Positions 12,339 through 25,278 of a stretch of DNA of 60,000 nt are shown piece after piece. Under the pieces are notes generated by a model. It was not told the DNA's origin and searched no databases. It saw only the letters and a program-made list of their open reading frames with translations. Each line of letters begins with the position of its first letter. The first letter of the stretch is position 1. This stretch comes from Owenia fusiformis (Eukaryota > Annelida > Polychaeta > Sabellida > Oweniidae). The stretch is from contig CAIIXF020000007.1 in NCBI GenBank assembly GCA_903813345.2, positions 21,875,564-21,935,563 on the forward strand, written 5' to 3'. A program made the position numbers and the translations under genes.

Positions 12339-13688
12339 TAGTCCATGGTATGACTTCCGAATATGAAGGATCCGTAACACACTATAGCGCAGCAACATTT
12401 GAAGCAATATTTATGAAGGTGTACATGTCTTGATTCTTTTAAAATACCATTTGCTGAAAAAACTTCCGGCTTTCGGGTCGAAAAACTTCTTTCATCACAT
12501 GGGGTCAAAAGACGTAAATATTTTGATTCGAACTTCTATACATTTTATAAGACACAGACCGTTATTCTAAGCATACGAACAAAATTAAATTATCATAATT
12601 TAAAAATGTACTGTTTAATTTTACCGTAGATGTCGGTGTTTAATTGGTGTAATTATGTAAGTGTGTTTTTCAGATTTTGTTTGATTTTTGAAATATGAGC
12701 CAAGCCGATTCAACAAAATTATGTGGAATATTTAGGTAATTTATGATTGGGAACATATTAGTTTTCTTATCATTTAAAACATTTTATTACCAGAATTTTT
12801 CCATATAATCGCAAGGGGTCTAATAGCAAATTATTGTTCATGTTTTACAAAACATAATACAATAACAAATAGGTAAGATCTATATCTAATTAAGTGTTAC
12901 AGTACAGAGGTATTGGAATGTTCATATATTCCAAGGGCATGTCTAATAATCAATTAGAGTCATATGCAATCGAACGGCTTGAAATTCTTCCTCGACATTA
13001 CTTGTGGCTATCATCAAGTTTTCTGATGGCTGTTTGTTCTTTGACCTTACCGCTCGATACAATCAAATTTTAGGAAGATAATGATAACGATTTTTCTCAA
13101 TTATTCATGAATTCGATCAAGTCTTGATGGTTGTTTTATAAGCAACTGAGCTATATCTAACTACGGGAAATAGAATTTTAGCTGTAGTCCCAATTAGTCA
13201 AGGAAGAGCAATAGGCCCGCTTTTATTGATAATTTTCACCGCTGAATAAAAGTCCATATCTCAAAACGTATTGAGACCCCTTTTGTGAAAAACTAGCATA
13301 ATTTAAACATTTGTCATTCCAATCTAAAAGTGATTCATTTGTAGCATTTATCTTATTAATACCTGATTACATATTTTTTGGTATTGATAAGAAAAATAAC
13401 CTCAAACTTATAGCTTAGAAACCTAAATCATATATTTAAAATCATTTTGTATTATTTTCTGTTGCATTGTGTACTCCAAATTGTGAAAAATTTGGATTTT
13501 TGTGATTTTTTGACCTCTGTTAATGGCAGACATAATTCAGCGTAAAAGCCGGAAGTATATTGAACAGTTATAATAAAAATTATTAGGGGACATATGTAGA
13601 TATGTCAATGTAAGGTCAAATATCGCTGCGTTATAGTGTGCTACCAACTCCTTTATTAGACGTCCTAGAGATTTCATACCATGGACTA
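12339..13688 (+). mobile_element. 1.35-kb TIR element, copy 1
   Basis: Begins TAGTCCATGGTATGA and ends TCATACCATGGACTA; just inside both ends lies ACACTATAGCGCAGC (left) or its complement form (right). The whole body aligns in inverted orientation with 28941-30321. TA at each edge would fit a Tc1/mariner-type target, but because TA is also part of the inverted repeat this is not decisive. No transposase frame was seen, so it is probably non-autonomous. Confidence 0.75.
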
Positions 13689-16600
13689 AAAAGGCAATAC
13701 GTCATTCCCATATTTGGCAAAAGGGGTTGTAATAAATATTTATGTCTCTCCAGTTCAGAACAATCTTTTATCAAGTGAAGTAAGGTTTTCACTCTCTCCA
13801 CATATTCTATTTTCCCTAGCTTCTATTTACCTTCCAATTGCTTCACCCACCAGAAGCCGTACCATAAACTTACATTTGAAAATGAGATCAGGCCTTTTGC
13901 ATAATTGGTACCATATTATTGGAACTCGATTTTTAAGGACATCTCTATACGTCTGAACGTCTAAGAATACATCATGCATTTTAGATGCCATCTATTCATA
14001 TACACAATGATGCTTTTGGGGAAAATACCTTGATCAATAAAGCTCTTCATTCTATCTAAGAGATTAAACCTTGTACCTAACTTGATTATTTCAGCTATAG
14101 GCGATGAGACTGTCACCCCTACTATAAACATTTGACATCTTGCAATACACACAGCTTTACATTGTCCAACACTAGTGTTAAATATATGCCAAAATCACAT
14201 GAGTTTATTTCATTCATTAGCAATTGTTTTGGCACAATGCAATACAATACAATACAATACAATACAATACAAAACAGTAGGCCTAATGTCATCTTTATTC
14301 CCTTACGTAAACAGCAATTCCAAAACTTGACATTTAAAGGCTCACTTATATGTTTACTCGTACAATAGTTTTTTAGTATTGTTCTAGTTAACCATGTTAA
14401 ACATTAATACCGGCTAAAGTTCCAAGTATAGCATTTTCATTTGTGGTTTCTCAGTTGAAAAAACGTTTTTCTCTTTATTCTATTTTTCCGGATAATAATA
14501 AATGTATTTAAGAGCAAAAACATATTTTTTCATTCATTATATTCAACAATTATGTATACACCAACAAAGATAACTAACTATATTACCACCTTTATTACTA
14601 AAAAATGGGTTGCAGACAAAAAGTGAACAGATCACCGGATTTCAGAAATAACCAGAAATTGTCTTCTTGTAAATGACTCTATACCCACATACTTTGATAC
14701 ATATTATCTATTTTCAAGGACACCCCTGGATTCTAAAGCTGAAACAAAAACACTGTTACAAAATGCATATACCTATTTGATGCATGCTAGGAAGATGAAT
14801 TGAAGAATGATTTGATTGATTGGTTGCTGGTGGAGAGACAATATAGAACACCCCGAACAGTCAGTATATATCATAGGCCTATCTGTGGAGAAATGTCCCC
14901 TCGAGTCAGATTACGGTTTCTAAGAAAAGTCCATAAATCCAGTAATCTAAATGATAAATATTTATGATGAGGAAGCATTCAAATTGCGATCTGAGAACCA
15001 CATCGACGTCGAGGAATTCTGATCAAATTCTGAAATTGAGAACATTCTAAAAGCTGACTAAACAACGATATCTAAATTTCCCTTCCCAGCAGCCCCTGGA
15101 AGAGATATTAAGGGGTTATGCACTGGGAGGTTTTGGATAATCTATAGTACTCGTTTCCGAATTTTATTGTTCATTGTACAATAAGCTTTTCTTGATTATA
15201 CTCGGTATACTGACCATTAAACAATGACAACGCTTGTTTAGCTAGTGGGTGTGAAAACAATTAGTTGGATTTAGAATTTTCGGGTCACGCAAATAGGCAA
15301 AACAGCCCTAATTCACGTCACCATATTAGTCAATGAGCAAAAGGGCAAACGCCTGACTTTTTATCTCGAGTTATGGATTTATGTGGCCTCACTGGCCTAT
15401 CTGAGGTTCTAAAGCTATGTCTAAGCTACATTTTGACACTAAAGGGGCTAAACATCTACTTTTTGAAATAATTGGTCAATTGTGACACTACCCCCTTTCT
15501 CTGCCGACAGAAATTGAAATTAACAAAAATGAAGGCAAAATTAATACGCCACTTGACTCGAAATTTTCCTTCAGATAACCAAAATAAACGCATTTTCAGA
15601 AGAAATGGCATGTTGTCATTGCAAAAAGATGACAACTGTACCTACATACTAGCTTACTGACTCGTCATGATCACAATTGTTTTGGGACTACATTCATTTT
15701 TTGAAAACTACATTTTTCTTGATGGCTTTTTAAGTACATATTTCCTTCTCGATTAAAGAGCGAACCGCGAAAGGCTTAATTGGTCTCACCCAAAGTTAAC
15801 GAATCAACCTCGTAGATACATAGTTATATAGTTATAAGGTAAATCAAAAGGTATCTAGAGTGCACATTTAGTTGAGCTCTTGCGAAGAGTGAATTGTTTA
15901 TCTCATAAGTCCAATTACACTGCTTGGGTCTAGCTGGTGTTAATTGAAGTGTGTGGGCAAATTATATAATAGTTCCTGTTACAATTTGTTAAGCCTCACA
16001 TGCCTATAACGAACCCTCAGAGACCTGACTACATCATTTGGATTTAATAGAAAATTGTTTCTTTTATGTTCCATATTTCAGATGTTATTCGTTTTAGATT
16101 CCTTGCTACAAGAGGATTGAATGAATGTATACTTGCATATTGCAAATTGTCCACTTTCTTTAATCTATAGAACATTTGGTCCAAAATCCAATTTAACTAT
16201 AAATTGGAAATTGAACAAATTCAAGTTGGTCAAAGCAAGTTGAAAAATGACCTATTTTCCCGTTTTTACGTCAAATATCTCAAAAACGGTAAGAGTAATC
16301 AAGGAACGAATGGCATATTGTCCAATTGTTTTTTCTTGGCTTCATTTTAAAAAAAAAGATCAAGAAAAAATATTAAAAACTGTCAAAGATGATTGACAAA
16401 ATGCTGAAAAATAGGATTTGACCTAGATTTAGACCTCTGACCTAGATCAAAAGTTGACCCAATTTCCAACCAACTAGATGATGTACCTTAATTGACCATA
16501 TGGTTGTCTAAAACTGAATGCTTTATGGTTCTTGAGAAAAATTCCTCAGTAGAATTATAAGAAAGAAAGAAAAATGTCTGGATCCACTTAAAATTGTACC

Positions 16601-19214
16601 TGAAACTTCACATGGATATCTCAATTATCAAAGGTATACAAAAACGTTATTTTGAAACACATTTAGCTCAACCAAAACAATGCGCAATCTAAGATGGCTG
16701 ACACTATTTTAGATCCATTCACATATGAAGAAGAGAGAAATGCACAGACTAGTACATGGTCCATAAACCTTACCATGAATGAAAACAATATTTTTTAAGT
16801 TATCATACATATCAACTCATTTCCATTTATATGTATCTCTTGTTACCTGCAGCTAAAAACAAAAACCGCTGATGTTGAAATGCAGGTCATATTGACTCCA
16901 AACAACTCCTGATTTACACTATTCATTGAGTTTTTTTGTTAAACTGAGAATGAAAATCATGTCATGTCTAGTCCCCAGCCTTCGTTATCTGATATGTTTT
17001 GATAATTTTGTTGCTACTGCAAGAATTTATATTTTTATATTGTAGCCTTACTGACTAGCAATTCACCTTTGATAAAAAGTGCAATTTTCAGTTCCGTCTA
17101 AATTAAAAAATGAATAAAAATCGTATTTTGAAAAACGAAGACAATGTTTTCATTATACATTCTCTTAGGTTCAAAATGAGTCATAAAAAGGATAGCCAGG
17201 GATATAACCATTCCCAAAGTGGCTGTCCTGGGTAGTAAAGTACAATTTATAATCTCCCTGACCCAGACCAGAAGCATTAGTTGTTTAATGGGATTGTGAA
17301 CAATCGTATTGAAAATGGCACCATCTTTAATATAAAGATAGATAATATAATGCATGTAATACAACTCTCAGTGAAAAGATATAAAGGGGAAACAAAATGT
17401 TCCACTCCAAAATGAACCGACAATACTCCTTTTATCATCATCGACTTTTCTTTCATGTTTTGTGACAACGTTTAGAAACTGTTTATCATGAACCACTGGC
17501 CATGGTGTGGTTGCTATGGCTACATGACGCCTTTGCAACGGTGTAATAATTTCATTGAAAAGTTGATATATTTTCAAATGTATGTATTCATGCTGTATTA
17601 ACAGTTATCACTTTAAATTGTAGTTACCGCAATGTTCACCCAACACCCAATTTTATTTTATGATGACCAGTATTAAAGTGAGTCAATAATCCTCAGGGTC
17701 CAGGGACCATTGTTTATCTTGCACCGGAAAATAGAGATACCCACAATGTGTATGTATTACTGTAATAAGAGCTAACCAAAATTTTCAAAAAGGCCTTCGT
17801 TTTGGGTTCTTAACCAGTACATTGGGCTTGCTTTTTAGAATTTTGGCTCTATATATACGTTCGTATACAGAACGTCGCGTTTGATAAAACAGGTCAGAAA
17901 CTAAAGCCGATCTGTATGATTAAAGACATGATAAAGCACATCTTTCAATAATTAAACATAAATGGGATTCGCATTGTATAGTGTTGCAAGCATTGACAAA
18001 TTCTGTAATATAATCATTCAGCAGTCAGCAGCGTATAGATTAGGACGTTTATAATATTAATGTAAGCACTGAACACAATCAATGTAAGTGACGCCGAGCC
18101 TCTGATGACACGATGTGATCAGATCTAATAACGACCAGTATCAAACCAAGACTCAACCTGACTGTTACAGCATATGATAAAGAAGTATACAGCAAAGATT
18201 TGGAGTTAGGTGTAGATAAACATCAAAAGTTATGTGCGTCAGTCGAGTATGTGCTGATATACACAAAACATAAGGAAGTTTATCGTATTGGAACATTTCA
18301 GGTAATTAACTTGTTTGAATCCTGTTATTCTCATTTCATTGAAATTATTAAATCTTAAATAATTTTTTTGGCACTTGGGCTTAGAAATCCAATTCACAAT
18401 GATATGTAACTTAGTCAATAAATAGACTTTTCCCTAATTGTTGAAGCTTGGAAAATTGTTATAAAAAATAAATTTAAATCCTTCTCAATTTCATACCATT
18501 ATGGATTTAAACATATTTTACAATAACTTGGAATGAGAAATATTTAGTATCACCTAGAAAACATGAAGGTCAAGATTATACATCTAAAAATTAAAATGAC
18601 ACTTTGTAGTTTTTCCTAAAAAAATGGGATAATAAATTATTTTTAATATTGGTTTCACCACTTGTACATGTCCTCTCCTTTAAGACGGTGAGCACCCTAG
18701 TGAGAATATTAAGGTATTCGTAGATATGAGATATCATAGTATTATTGTCAGTTAGGTTTGGTGAGATCGAAGAACCCATATTCAAGGTATTTTGAGACTT
18801 TCATCTCCTGTTATATTTCACCTGATAATTAAGGGACGATTCAACGTGTGAAGATTATATCACCTGTGCCTGTGTTCATATCTAATTAATCGAATGGCAA
18901 TGTCATAAGAATGCGATACGTAATGTATTATGTAATATTATGCAATTGGACGTTGTAACTCATCCTCGATCTTATCCTTATCAGAGCATGTTATGGTGAA
19001 CGGGAAAGAGGCGGTGAGTGAAAGAATAGATAAAGCATATTTAAAAATTCAGTTTTTACTTGGCACCTTTAGGTGGGTCCAGATATATGGTATTTACAGT
19101 TGGGGAATATGGTTTGAATTGTTGTGTTTATGAAGAAAGCTTTGCAAACAGAATTTGGCCTTTTGCCCCTTGATTTTAGAATTAGAATTAGTGTCACTTA
19201 CATCGTTTGAATAG
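13689..19214. other. 5.5-kb AT-rich stretch without a supported gene
   Basis: I found no exon chain, RNA gene or large repeat here, apart from the pentanucleotide microsatellite at 14239-14272. Short frames on both strands have the low-complexity composition expected of AT-rich non-coding DNA. The region just upstream of the GPCR duplication could hold 5' UTR exons or a promoter, but I cannot point to one. Confidence 0.4.
14239..14272. repeat. microsatellite, about seven ACAAT units
   Basis: A run of about seven uninterrupted AATAC/ACAAT pentamers. Confidence 0.9.
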
Positions 19215-19960
19215 AGATTCTTCCAAAGGAGTGGTATCGATATGTTGAACTTTTTGAACACGCGTTTCACTTAAACCAGCCATCAAAACATTCTGAAGAT
19301 TTTACACATCGTCAACTTAATGGTCATCTTTTGAATGGTAACATTATAATTTGAATTATTTATATATACTTTTCTCTATATTGTTTTAGAAAAAACATCA
19401 GACACTTCTTTCGTTCTTGGTATCATATGTTCAGAATGAAATGAAACATCTATCCGAACCTCATTGGAACAAAACGACATAAACACAACGTGTTTAGGTC
19501 TCTCAATATTGTAATTGTACAAAGGAAAGTTTTGTTGATTTAAAAAAGGTATCTTGTTAATGAAATAAATTTATCTTAATTTCTATATATATTGGGGGTT
19601 TTGTTTTAAGTTTTTGCATACTTTTTGTTAAATCAACCAAAATGTCCTTTGTATAACTATTATAATATTGAGAGGTCTAAGAAAATGTTGTATATGCTAT
19701 TTTGTTCCAACAAGGTTCGGAAAGACATTTTATTTCATTCTCAAGAATTGGTAAAAAGGAACAAAAAACAATTGCACTAAAAAACAAAAAACGTTAACAA
19801 AAACAGTTATATAATATATATATAGATAATTTTTGCATTAAATTGTTGCCAATCAGTCAACATTACATAAAGGACCGTGTTTTTTACAGAATGTTTTCAA
19901 TAATTGGTTTAAGAGAAAAACATTGTTGAATTCAGTTCCTCATATCGATACCTTTCCTTT
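19215..19960. repeat. palindrome of two inverted LINE-like segments
   Basis: Arm 1 (about 19215-19560) and arm 2 (about 19610-19960) are diverged inverted copies. Matching pairs include GGTATCGATATGTTGAAC / TTCCTCATATCGATACC, GGTCTCTCAATATTG / CAATATTGAGAGGTC and CAAAGGAAAGTTTTGTTGAT / AATCAACCAAAATGTCC. Arm 2 also matches 5065-5222, downstream of a LINE linker relic, in inverse orientation. The left breakpoint of the GPCR tandem duplication (19496) lies inside arm 1. Confidence 0.7.
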
Positions 19961-20930
19961 GGTAAACACACATGTATTGTTATGACTGATATATGAATGT
20001 AGTTTTGAATTGTAATAACGGTTCTTGGTCGGGCGTTGGTGACATCAGGTCCATAGCTATCTTTTGCAGTTTTTAGAAATATCCAGGGGTTCAAATTTGA
20101 CAATTTAAAAACAAAAGGTTAATGTAATCTATAGTGAAGAAAGACTATTTTCTTCATCGTAGATATAGGAAGATATGGTTTTCTCACAAATAACATCATT
20201 ATGAATATTCACAGACATTTCATCGATACGTATGGTTTATATGATGTCATGAATATGTCATCGTGATCATGTATATAATATTTCATGTATGTTCTTCAGG
20301 TCCCACTGTAGGGCAAGATTGGACACGGAAACCAAGAGGAGAGATGGCTGAAAGATAAAGCGAATATCCCATTCTAATTACACACAAAATATACAGTACC
20401 CATACTCCAGATTGATAAGACATATGTCCAGGGGGCATTGTTATATAATTTTGAGAAAAGTGACATCAAAACAGAACAGTTCCATATCTCATAATAAGCT
20501 GTTAATTGCAGGCAATAATGGCAAATATTACAATCCCACCAACAACGGACACCCCAACTTACGATTACACATTTAATTTTTATTTCAATTTTTTGTTTGG
20601 TCTCACAAGTCGTACTTTTGGGGTCGCTGGTAACATTTTAAACATCATTGTACTAACCAGACCAAAAATGAAAAATCCCAATACTCTGATCCTAACTTGG
20701 ATGGCAGTGGCGGATCTGTGTAATCTTCTTATTGGCCTGCCCAAGTTTGTGTGGCAAGCAAACGAATCATCATTTGCTCCTTCAAAGAAAACTGATCTTG
20801 GTTTCAACATCTATTTCAAATTCATTATTTTGACGTTTGCGTATGTTTTTATCATGGCAATGAATTGGTTGACTGTTTTGCTGACTGCCTTTCGGTATAT
20901 CGCAGTTTGTTGGCCAACAAAGGTTACTAC
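19496..20930 (+). repeat. 1435-bp tandem duplication, unit 1
   Basis: 19496-20930 and 20931-22365 read identically wherever compared, with a constant offset of 1435 bp (for example GPCR codons at 20518 and 21953). The unit runs from inside a palindrome arm (AGGTCTCTCAATATTG), through the 5' flank and splice acceptor of the GPCR exon, to codon 138 of the GPCR. The lack of visible divergence means a very recent duplication or an assembly artefact. Confidence 0.9.
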
Positions 20931-20949
20931 AGGTCTCTCAATATTGTAA
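20518..20949 (+). pseudogene. truncated GPCR copy, TM1-TM3 only
   Basis: The frame is the same as the first 138 codons of the receptor at 21953-23050. It then crosses the duplication junction and ends after five extra codons (GLSIL, stop). It would give a 143-residue protein with TM1, TM2 and TM3 and none of TM4-TM7. The sequence just before the start (TTAATTGCAG) is a good 3' splice site, present in both copies. A transcript could therefore splice a shared 5' exon to either copy. It cannot signal as a receptor by itself; a dominant-negative or purely dead role are both possible. It is identical to the intact copy, so there has been no time for decay. Confidence 0.85.
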
Positions 20950-22365
20950 TTGTACAAAGGAAAGTTTTGTTGATTTAAAAAAGGTATCTTGTTAATGAAA
21001 TAAATTTATCTTAATTTCTATATATATTGGGGGTTTTGTTTTAAGTTTTTGCATACTTTTTGTTAAATCAACCAAAATGTCCTTTGTATAACTATTATAA
21101 TATTGAGAGGTCTAAGAAAATGTTGTATATGCTATTTTGTTCCAACAAGGTTCGGAAAGACATTTTATTTCATTCTCAAGAATTGGTAAAAAGGAACAAA
21201 AAACAATTGCACTAAAAAACAAAAAACGTTAACAAAAACAGTTATATAATATATATATAGATAATTTTTGCATTAAATTGTTGCCAATCAGTCAACATTA
21301 CATAAAGGACCGTGTTTTTTACAGAATGTTTTCAATAATTGGTTTAAGAGAAAAACATTGTTGAATTCAGTTCCTCATATCGATACCTTTCCTTTGGTAA
21401 ACACACATGTATTGTTATGACTGATATATGAATGTAGTTTTGAATTGTAATAACGGTTCTTGGTCGGGCGTTGGTGACATCAGGTCCATAGCTATCTTTT
21501 GCAGTTTTTAGAAATATCCAGGGGTTCAAATTTGACAATTTAAAAACAAAAGGTTAATGTAATCTATAGTGAAGAAAGACTATTTTCTTCATCGTAGATA
21601 TAGGAAGATATGGTTTTCTCACAAATAACATCATTATGAATATTCACAGACATTTCATCGATACGTATGGTTTATATGATGTCATGAATATGTCATCGTG
21701 ATCATGTATATAATATTTCATGTATGTTCTTCAGGTCCCACTGTAGGGCAAGATTGGACACGGAAACCAAGAGGAGAGATGGCTGAAAGATAAAGCGAAT
21801 ATCCCATTCTAATTACACACAAAATATACAGTACCCATACTCCAGATTGATAAGACATATGTCCAGGGGGCATTGTTATATAATTTTGAGAAAAGTGACA
21901 TCAAAACAGAACAGTTCCATATCTCATAATAAGCTGTTAATTGCAGGCAATAATGGCAAATATTACAATCCCACCAACAACGGACACCCCAACTTACGAT
22001 TACACATTTAATTTTTATTTCAATTTTTTGTTTGGTCTCACAAGTCGTACTTTTGGGGTCGCTGGTAACATTTTAAACATCATTGTACTAACCAGACCAA
22101 AAATGAAAAATCCCAATACTCTGATCCTAACTTGGATGGCAGTGGCGGATCTGTGTAATCTTCTTATTGGCCTGCCCAAGTTTGTGTGGCAAGCAAACGA
22201 ATCATCATTTGCTCCTTCAAAGAAAACTGATCTTGGTTTCAACATCTATTTCAAATTCATTATTTTGACGTTTGCGTATGTTTTTATCATGGCAATGAAT
22301 TGGTTGACTGTTTTGCTGACTGCCTTTCGGTATATCGCAGTTTGTTGGCCAACAAAGGTTACTAC
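20931..22365 (+). repeat. 1435-bp tandem duplication, unit 2
   Basis: Second unit of the duplication. Its last base is in codon 138 of the intact receptor, after which the unique remainder of the gene follows. Confidence 0.9.
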
Positions 22366-23050
22366 ATGGAGTTCCTCCAAGCGTACCAAAATAAGCATTG
22401 GGCTGATTTATCTTATCAGTTTGCTTGTGTTCGGTGAGAATCTGCTCAACAACGCAGTTGGGCCAAAGAATAAGAATGGTAAGATAGTCATGGATATCAT
22501 CAAAGGACCATTGAACAGTCCTGTTTACAATATTGTATACAACTCATTTCAAACAGGGGTAGGACTTTTCTTGCCTTGTATAATTTGTATCATTCTTACG
22601 ATTAGGGTCATTGTAGGGGTAAGGCAGGCTAATAATAAAATTGCGGCTATGACGGTTCAAGGGGTCAAAGCTGATGTTGAAAATGAGATGATGATAAAGC
22701 GTAAGAAACAAGAGAATCAAATGACGGCACTCTTGCTTTTGATTGTATTTGTCTACGTCATATGTGACGTAATGCTATGTATACGGTACATCATTAGGTC
22801 GACGTTAGGTTTGAAGAAATATTACAATTACTTGAATGGGTATGAGGTGTTCGATTCTATTTCTACATATCTTATCACATTTAATAGTTCTATCAATTTT
22901 GTTCTCTACTCGGCAGCTAATAAGCAATTCAGGAAAATATGTTTTAAAACATTTTGCTGCAAATCAACATCTCATATTTCCGAAGGAAATAGTACAAACA
23001 AGACTCACCCAAATACAAATGATGTTAGAACAGCCGTATCAGCAACTTGA
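21953..23050 (+). CDS. family-A (rhodopsin-like) peptide-type GPCR
   Basis: A 365-residue seven-helix receptor with all of TM1-TM7 in one exon. Start: ATG at 21953, seven bases after a splice acceptor (TTAATTGCAG ending at 21946), so a 5' UTR exon is likely upstream. Seen: NIT glycosylation site at residue 3; TM1 with GxxGN (residues 36-39); TM2 with the LxxxD motif (MAVADLCNLLIGLP, 62-75); TM3 ending in AFRYIAVCWP (124-133) where D/E-R-Y normally sits; TM5 about 199-223; a basic third loop (MMIKRKKQEN); TM6 about 257-281; TM7 with NSSINFVLY (311-319), the N-x-x-x-N-x-x-x-Y form common in FMRFamide-receptor-like GPCRs in place of NPxxY; then Ser/Thr-rich tail with CC (335-336), a possible palmitoylation site. 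Odd: no acidic residue before the TM3 Arg, no CWxP in TM6, and no Cys at the top of TM3 or in loop 2 for the usual disulfide. Ligand unknown; an FMRFamide/myosuppressin-like peptide receptor lineage is an inference. Confidence 0.88.
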   Translation: MANITIPPTTDTPTYDYTFNFYFNFLFGLTSRTFGVAGNILNIIVLTRPKMKNPNTLILTWMAVADLCNLLIGLPKFVWQANESSFAPSKKTDLGFNIYFKFIILTFAYVFIMAMNWLTVLLTAFRYIAVCWPTKVTTWSSSKRTKISIGLIYLISLLVFGENLLNNAVGPKNKNGKIVMDIIKGPLNSPVYNIVYNSFQTGVGLFLPCIICIILTIRVIVGVRQANNKIAAMTVQGVKADVENEMMIKRKKQENQMTALLLLIVFVYVICDVMLCIRYIIRSTLGLKKYYNYLNGYEVFDSISTYLITFNSSINFVLYSAANKQFRKICFKTFCCKSTSHISEGNSTNKTHPNTNDVRTAVSAT

Positions 23051-24600
23051 ATCAGATTTGAAAAGGGCAATGACATTCAAGCTACTTTTTAGATATGGAC
23101 ATTGTTAAATGTTAATACTTTGTATTTTCATTATATTATCTTTAACATGGTTTTAGTGTTTGAATTGATTTTTAAGTAATAGGTATATTAATTTCATTGC
23201 AATATTTCATATATTATATAATACACATCACCGGCATATCGCCTTTTGGCATTTCATGTCCGTTTTCAACTACACCTTTGCTTATCAGAAAAATTAAAAT
23301 AGGTTGTATTGGTTCATTTAAAAAATGTTGAATGAAGACAAATATAAGATGTTAATGATTTCTGATGATTATGAAATTGTAAACGATACATATTAACCAA
23401 CTTTTTAATCAACATCGGGAGCCATTTGAATATGGAAACATTAAATTGTATGACAGTTAGTATTAAGTTATTTCGCATTAAACTCCACTGAGGTAGTAAC
23501 ACAATAGCAAGAACTGTAGTTAATTTTCAAGAATTTACAGTTGGAGCAATGAATAGTACATTCTATTGTTTTTAAAGAATGGATATCCAATATGGCTATC
23601 CAAATCCAGTGTAGCACAAAAGACGTTTGAGTTGTGATAGTTTACCTATTTACCTTATAGTCAATGCAAAAGAAATCAAACGTTCATAAAATTGGATCAA
23701 GGGCCATTTACTTTTCATAAGAGACGGTGCGGGGTTTAAGTTAGACAAACCATTTGTACTGGGTCTTATTAGAACTAATAGCCTCCTAAATCCCAGTACT
23801 CATAATATATCCATAACAGAAATGTATTTTACTGTATAAATGTAATACTACCTGTAAATATCATGTCAAATAATTTGTTGGGAAGCCGAATGTTTGGTAT
23901 GAAGCACAATAAATCTTGAATATTGCTGTAGTATATAGTTTCCCATGTGTATATAGCTGTGCTTCATTGTAAACGGATAAGATGGATCACAAGTATCGTT
24001 GCAAATTTTGCGCTCAATGTATTTGAACTAACAGACTAATTTTGATATGTTAAACATATGTTAAGCAGAGATGTCCTTTATCAATTAGTTAGATTGCGTT
24101 TATATTTTTCAAACTTGATTTGGAGAACTACATTAGTTTTCGTATAATTTCCTATAATATTTTTGAGATTTTGTAGAATTTTAAATTCTTTTTATTTTCT
24201 TTACATATGAAAATGTTTCTTTCAATTTTATATATATGATATGAACTTTAGAATGTTTATGAGACCCCAATGGACTGAACATCCATTTTGGTGGTGATCA
24301 AAACCAGATGAATGCCAAGGTAGATTTTCTTAAGTTAGGATTTATGTTATATGATGTTGTACGTTGTTGTCGTATATAGCTATTGAACCATACATGTACA
24401 CGTATAAGATGGAGTAAGATGTGTGAGGTTTATTAAGTCAGTCTATCAGTTTAAATTATCAATGCCAATAATCATTGTCATGTTTAAATATCATATTTTT
24501 GTTAATCTCGTTAGATCTGAATTGTAATCTTTTTATTGTTTGTATGTAACATTGTTATTTTGACAATATGAATAAAGACAATAAATTACGAAGGAGTTAT
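23051..24600 (+). other. probable GPCR 3' UTR with poly(A) signal at 24571
   Basis: No other gene is visible before 24.6 kb. AATAAA occurs at 24571-24576 and again about ten bases later within AATAAATT, followed by an AT-rich run. If used, the 3' UTR is about 1.5 kb. Earlier AATAAA-like words also exist (for example near 23909), so the end point is not certain. Confidence 0.45.
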
Positions 24601-25021
24601 TCTTAAATTGTTTTATTTTGAAGAATAAACTATTCTAATCAAAATTTATATTGACCTTAGCGATCGTCTAGATTTTTCAAGACACACGTGCGAGTTTATA
24701 AAAGATAAATATGGTATGGTTAGCTTACTATTCACAATACAATATTCAATATATAATGTATTTTTACTACTTTTAGCGTGAGACGTAAATAAATTATAAA
24801 ACCTAAAAAAACTATTCACAAAACAATATTCAGCAGCAGTTTGCTTTATGAACTAAAAACTTTCTCAGCTTTGTCTGGGGTGACTAGAAAATTTCGAGAA
24901 GAGGCAATCGGCTTGAGGTTCGTTTATTCTGGTTTAATCTTTTCGCGCATGCACCGTTATTGTATGATCTATAAAAAATGAAGTCCTCTGATTGGTCAGT
25001 TCTTGTGTTGTACCAATCTTT

Positions 25022-25108
25022 ATTGCTACTGAGATTGTCCCCGTTGATCATCTCCGTCGCAATACAGAAACTATTGGTACGGAGGAGACAATCTCAATAG
25101 CAATACAG
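25022..25108. repeat. imperfect short palindrome
   Basis: TATTGCTACTGAGATTGTCC on the left pairs with GGAGACAATCTCAATAGCAA on the right, with an inner TCTCCGTCGC / GTACGGAGG pair. It lies directly before the hairpin at 25135-25255. Confidence 0.6.
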
Positions 25109-25134
25109 GGAATAACACGATAAAAACGCTATTG

Positions 25135-25255
25135 ATGATTTGAAGTGCAATACAGGATATATTCTGTCTCGATATTCTGTATTGGCACTCGACTTCGTCT
25201 CGTTCCAATACGGAATTTCTCGAACAAAATATATCCTGTATTGCACTTCAAATCA
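25135..25255. repeat. 121-bp near-perfect hairpin
   Basis: The left arm starts ATGATTTGAAGTGCAATACA and the right arm is its complement, ending GCACTTCAAATCAT. The pairing continues inward (TCTGTATTGG / CCAATACGGA), leaving only a short loop. It could extrude as a cruciform or give a strong RNA hairpin. Confidence 0.8.
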
Positions 25256-25278
25256 TTCAATAACTTATATTATTATAT

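Noticed and set aside
22015-22245. Minus-strand frame inside the GPCR exon (also at 20580-20810)
   Set aside because: Shadow of the receptor frame. It exists twice only because of the tandem duplication.
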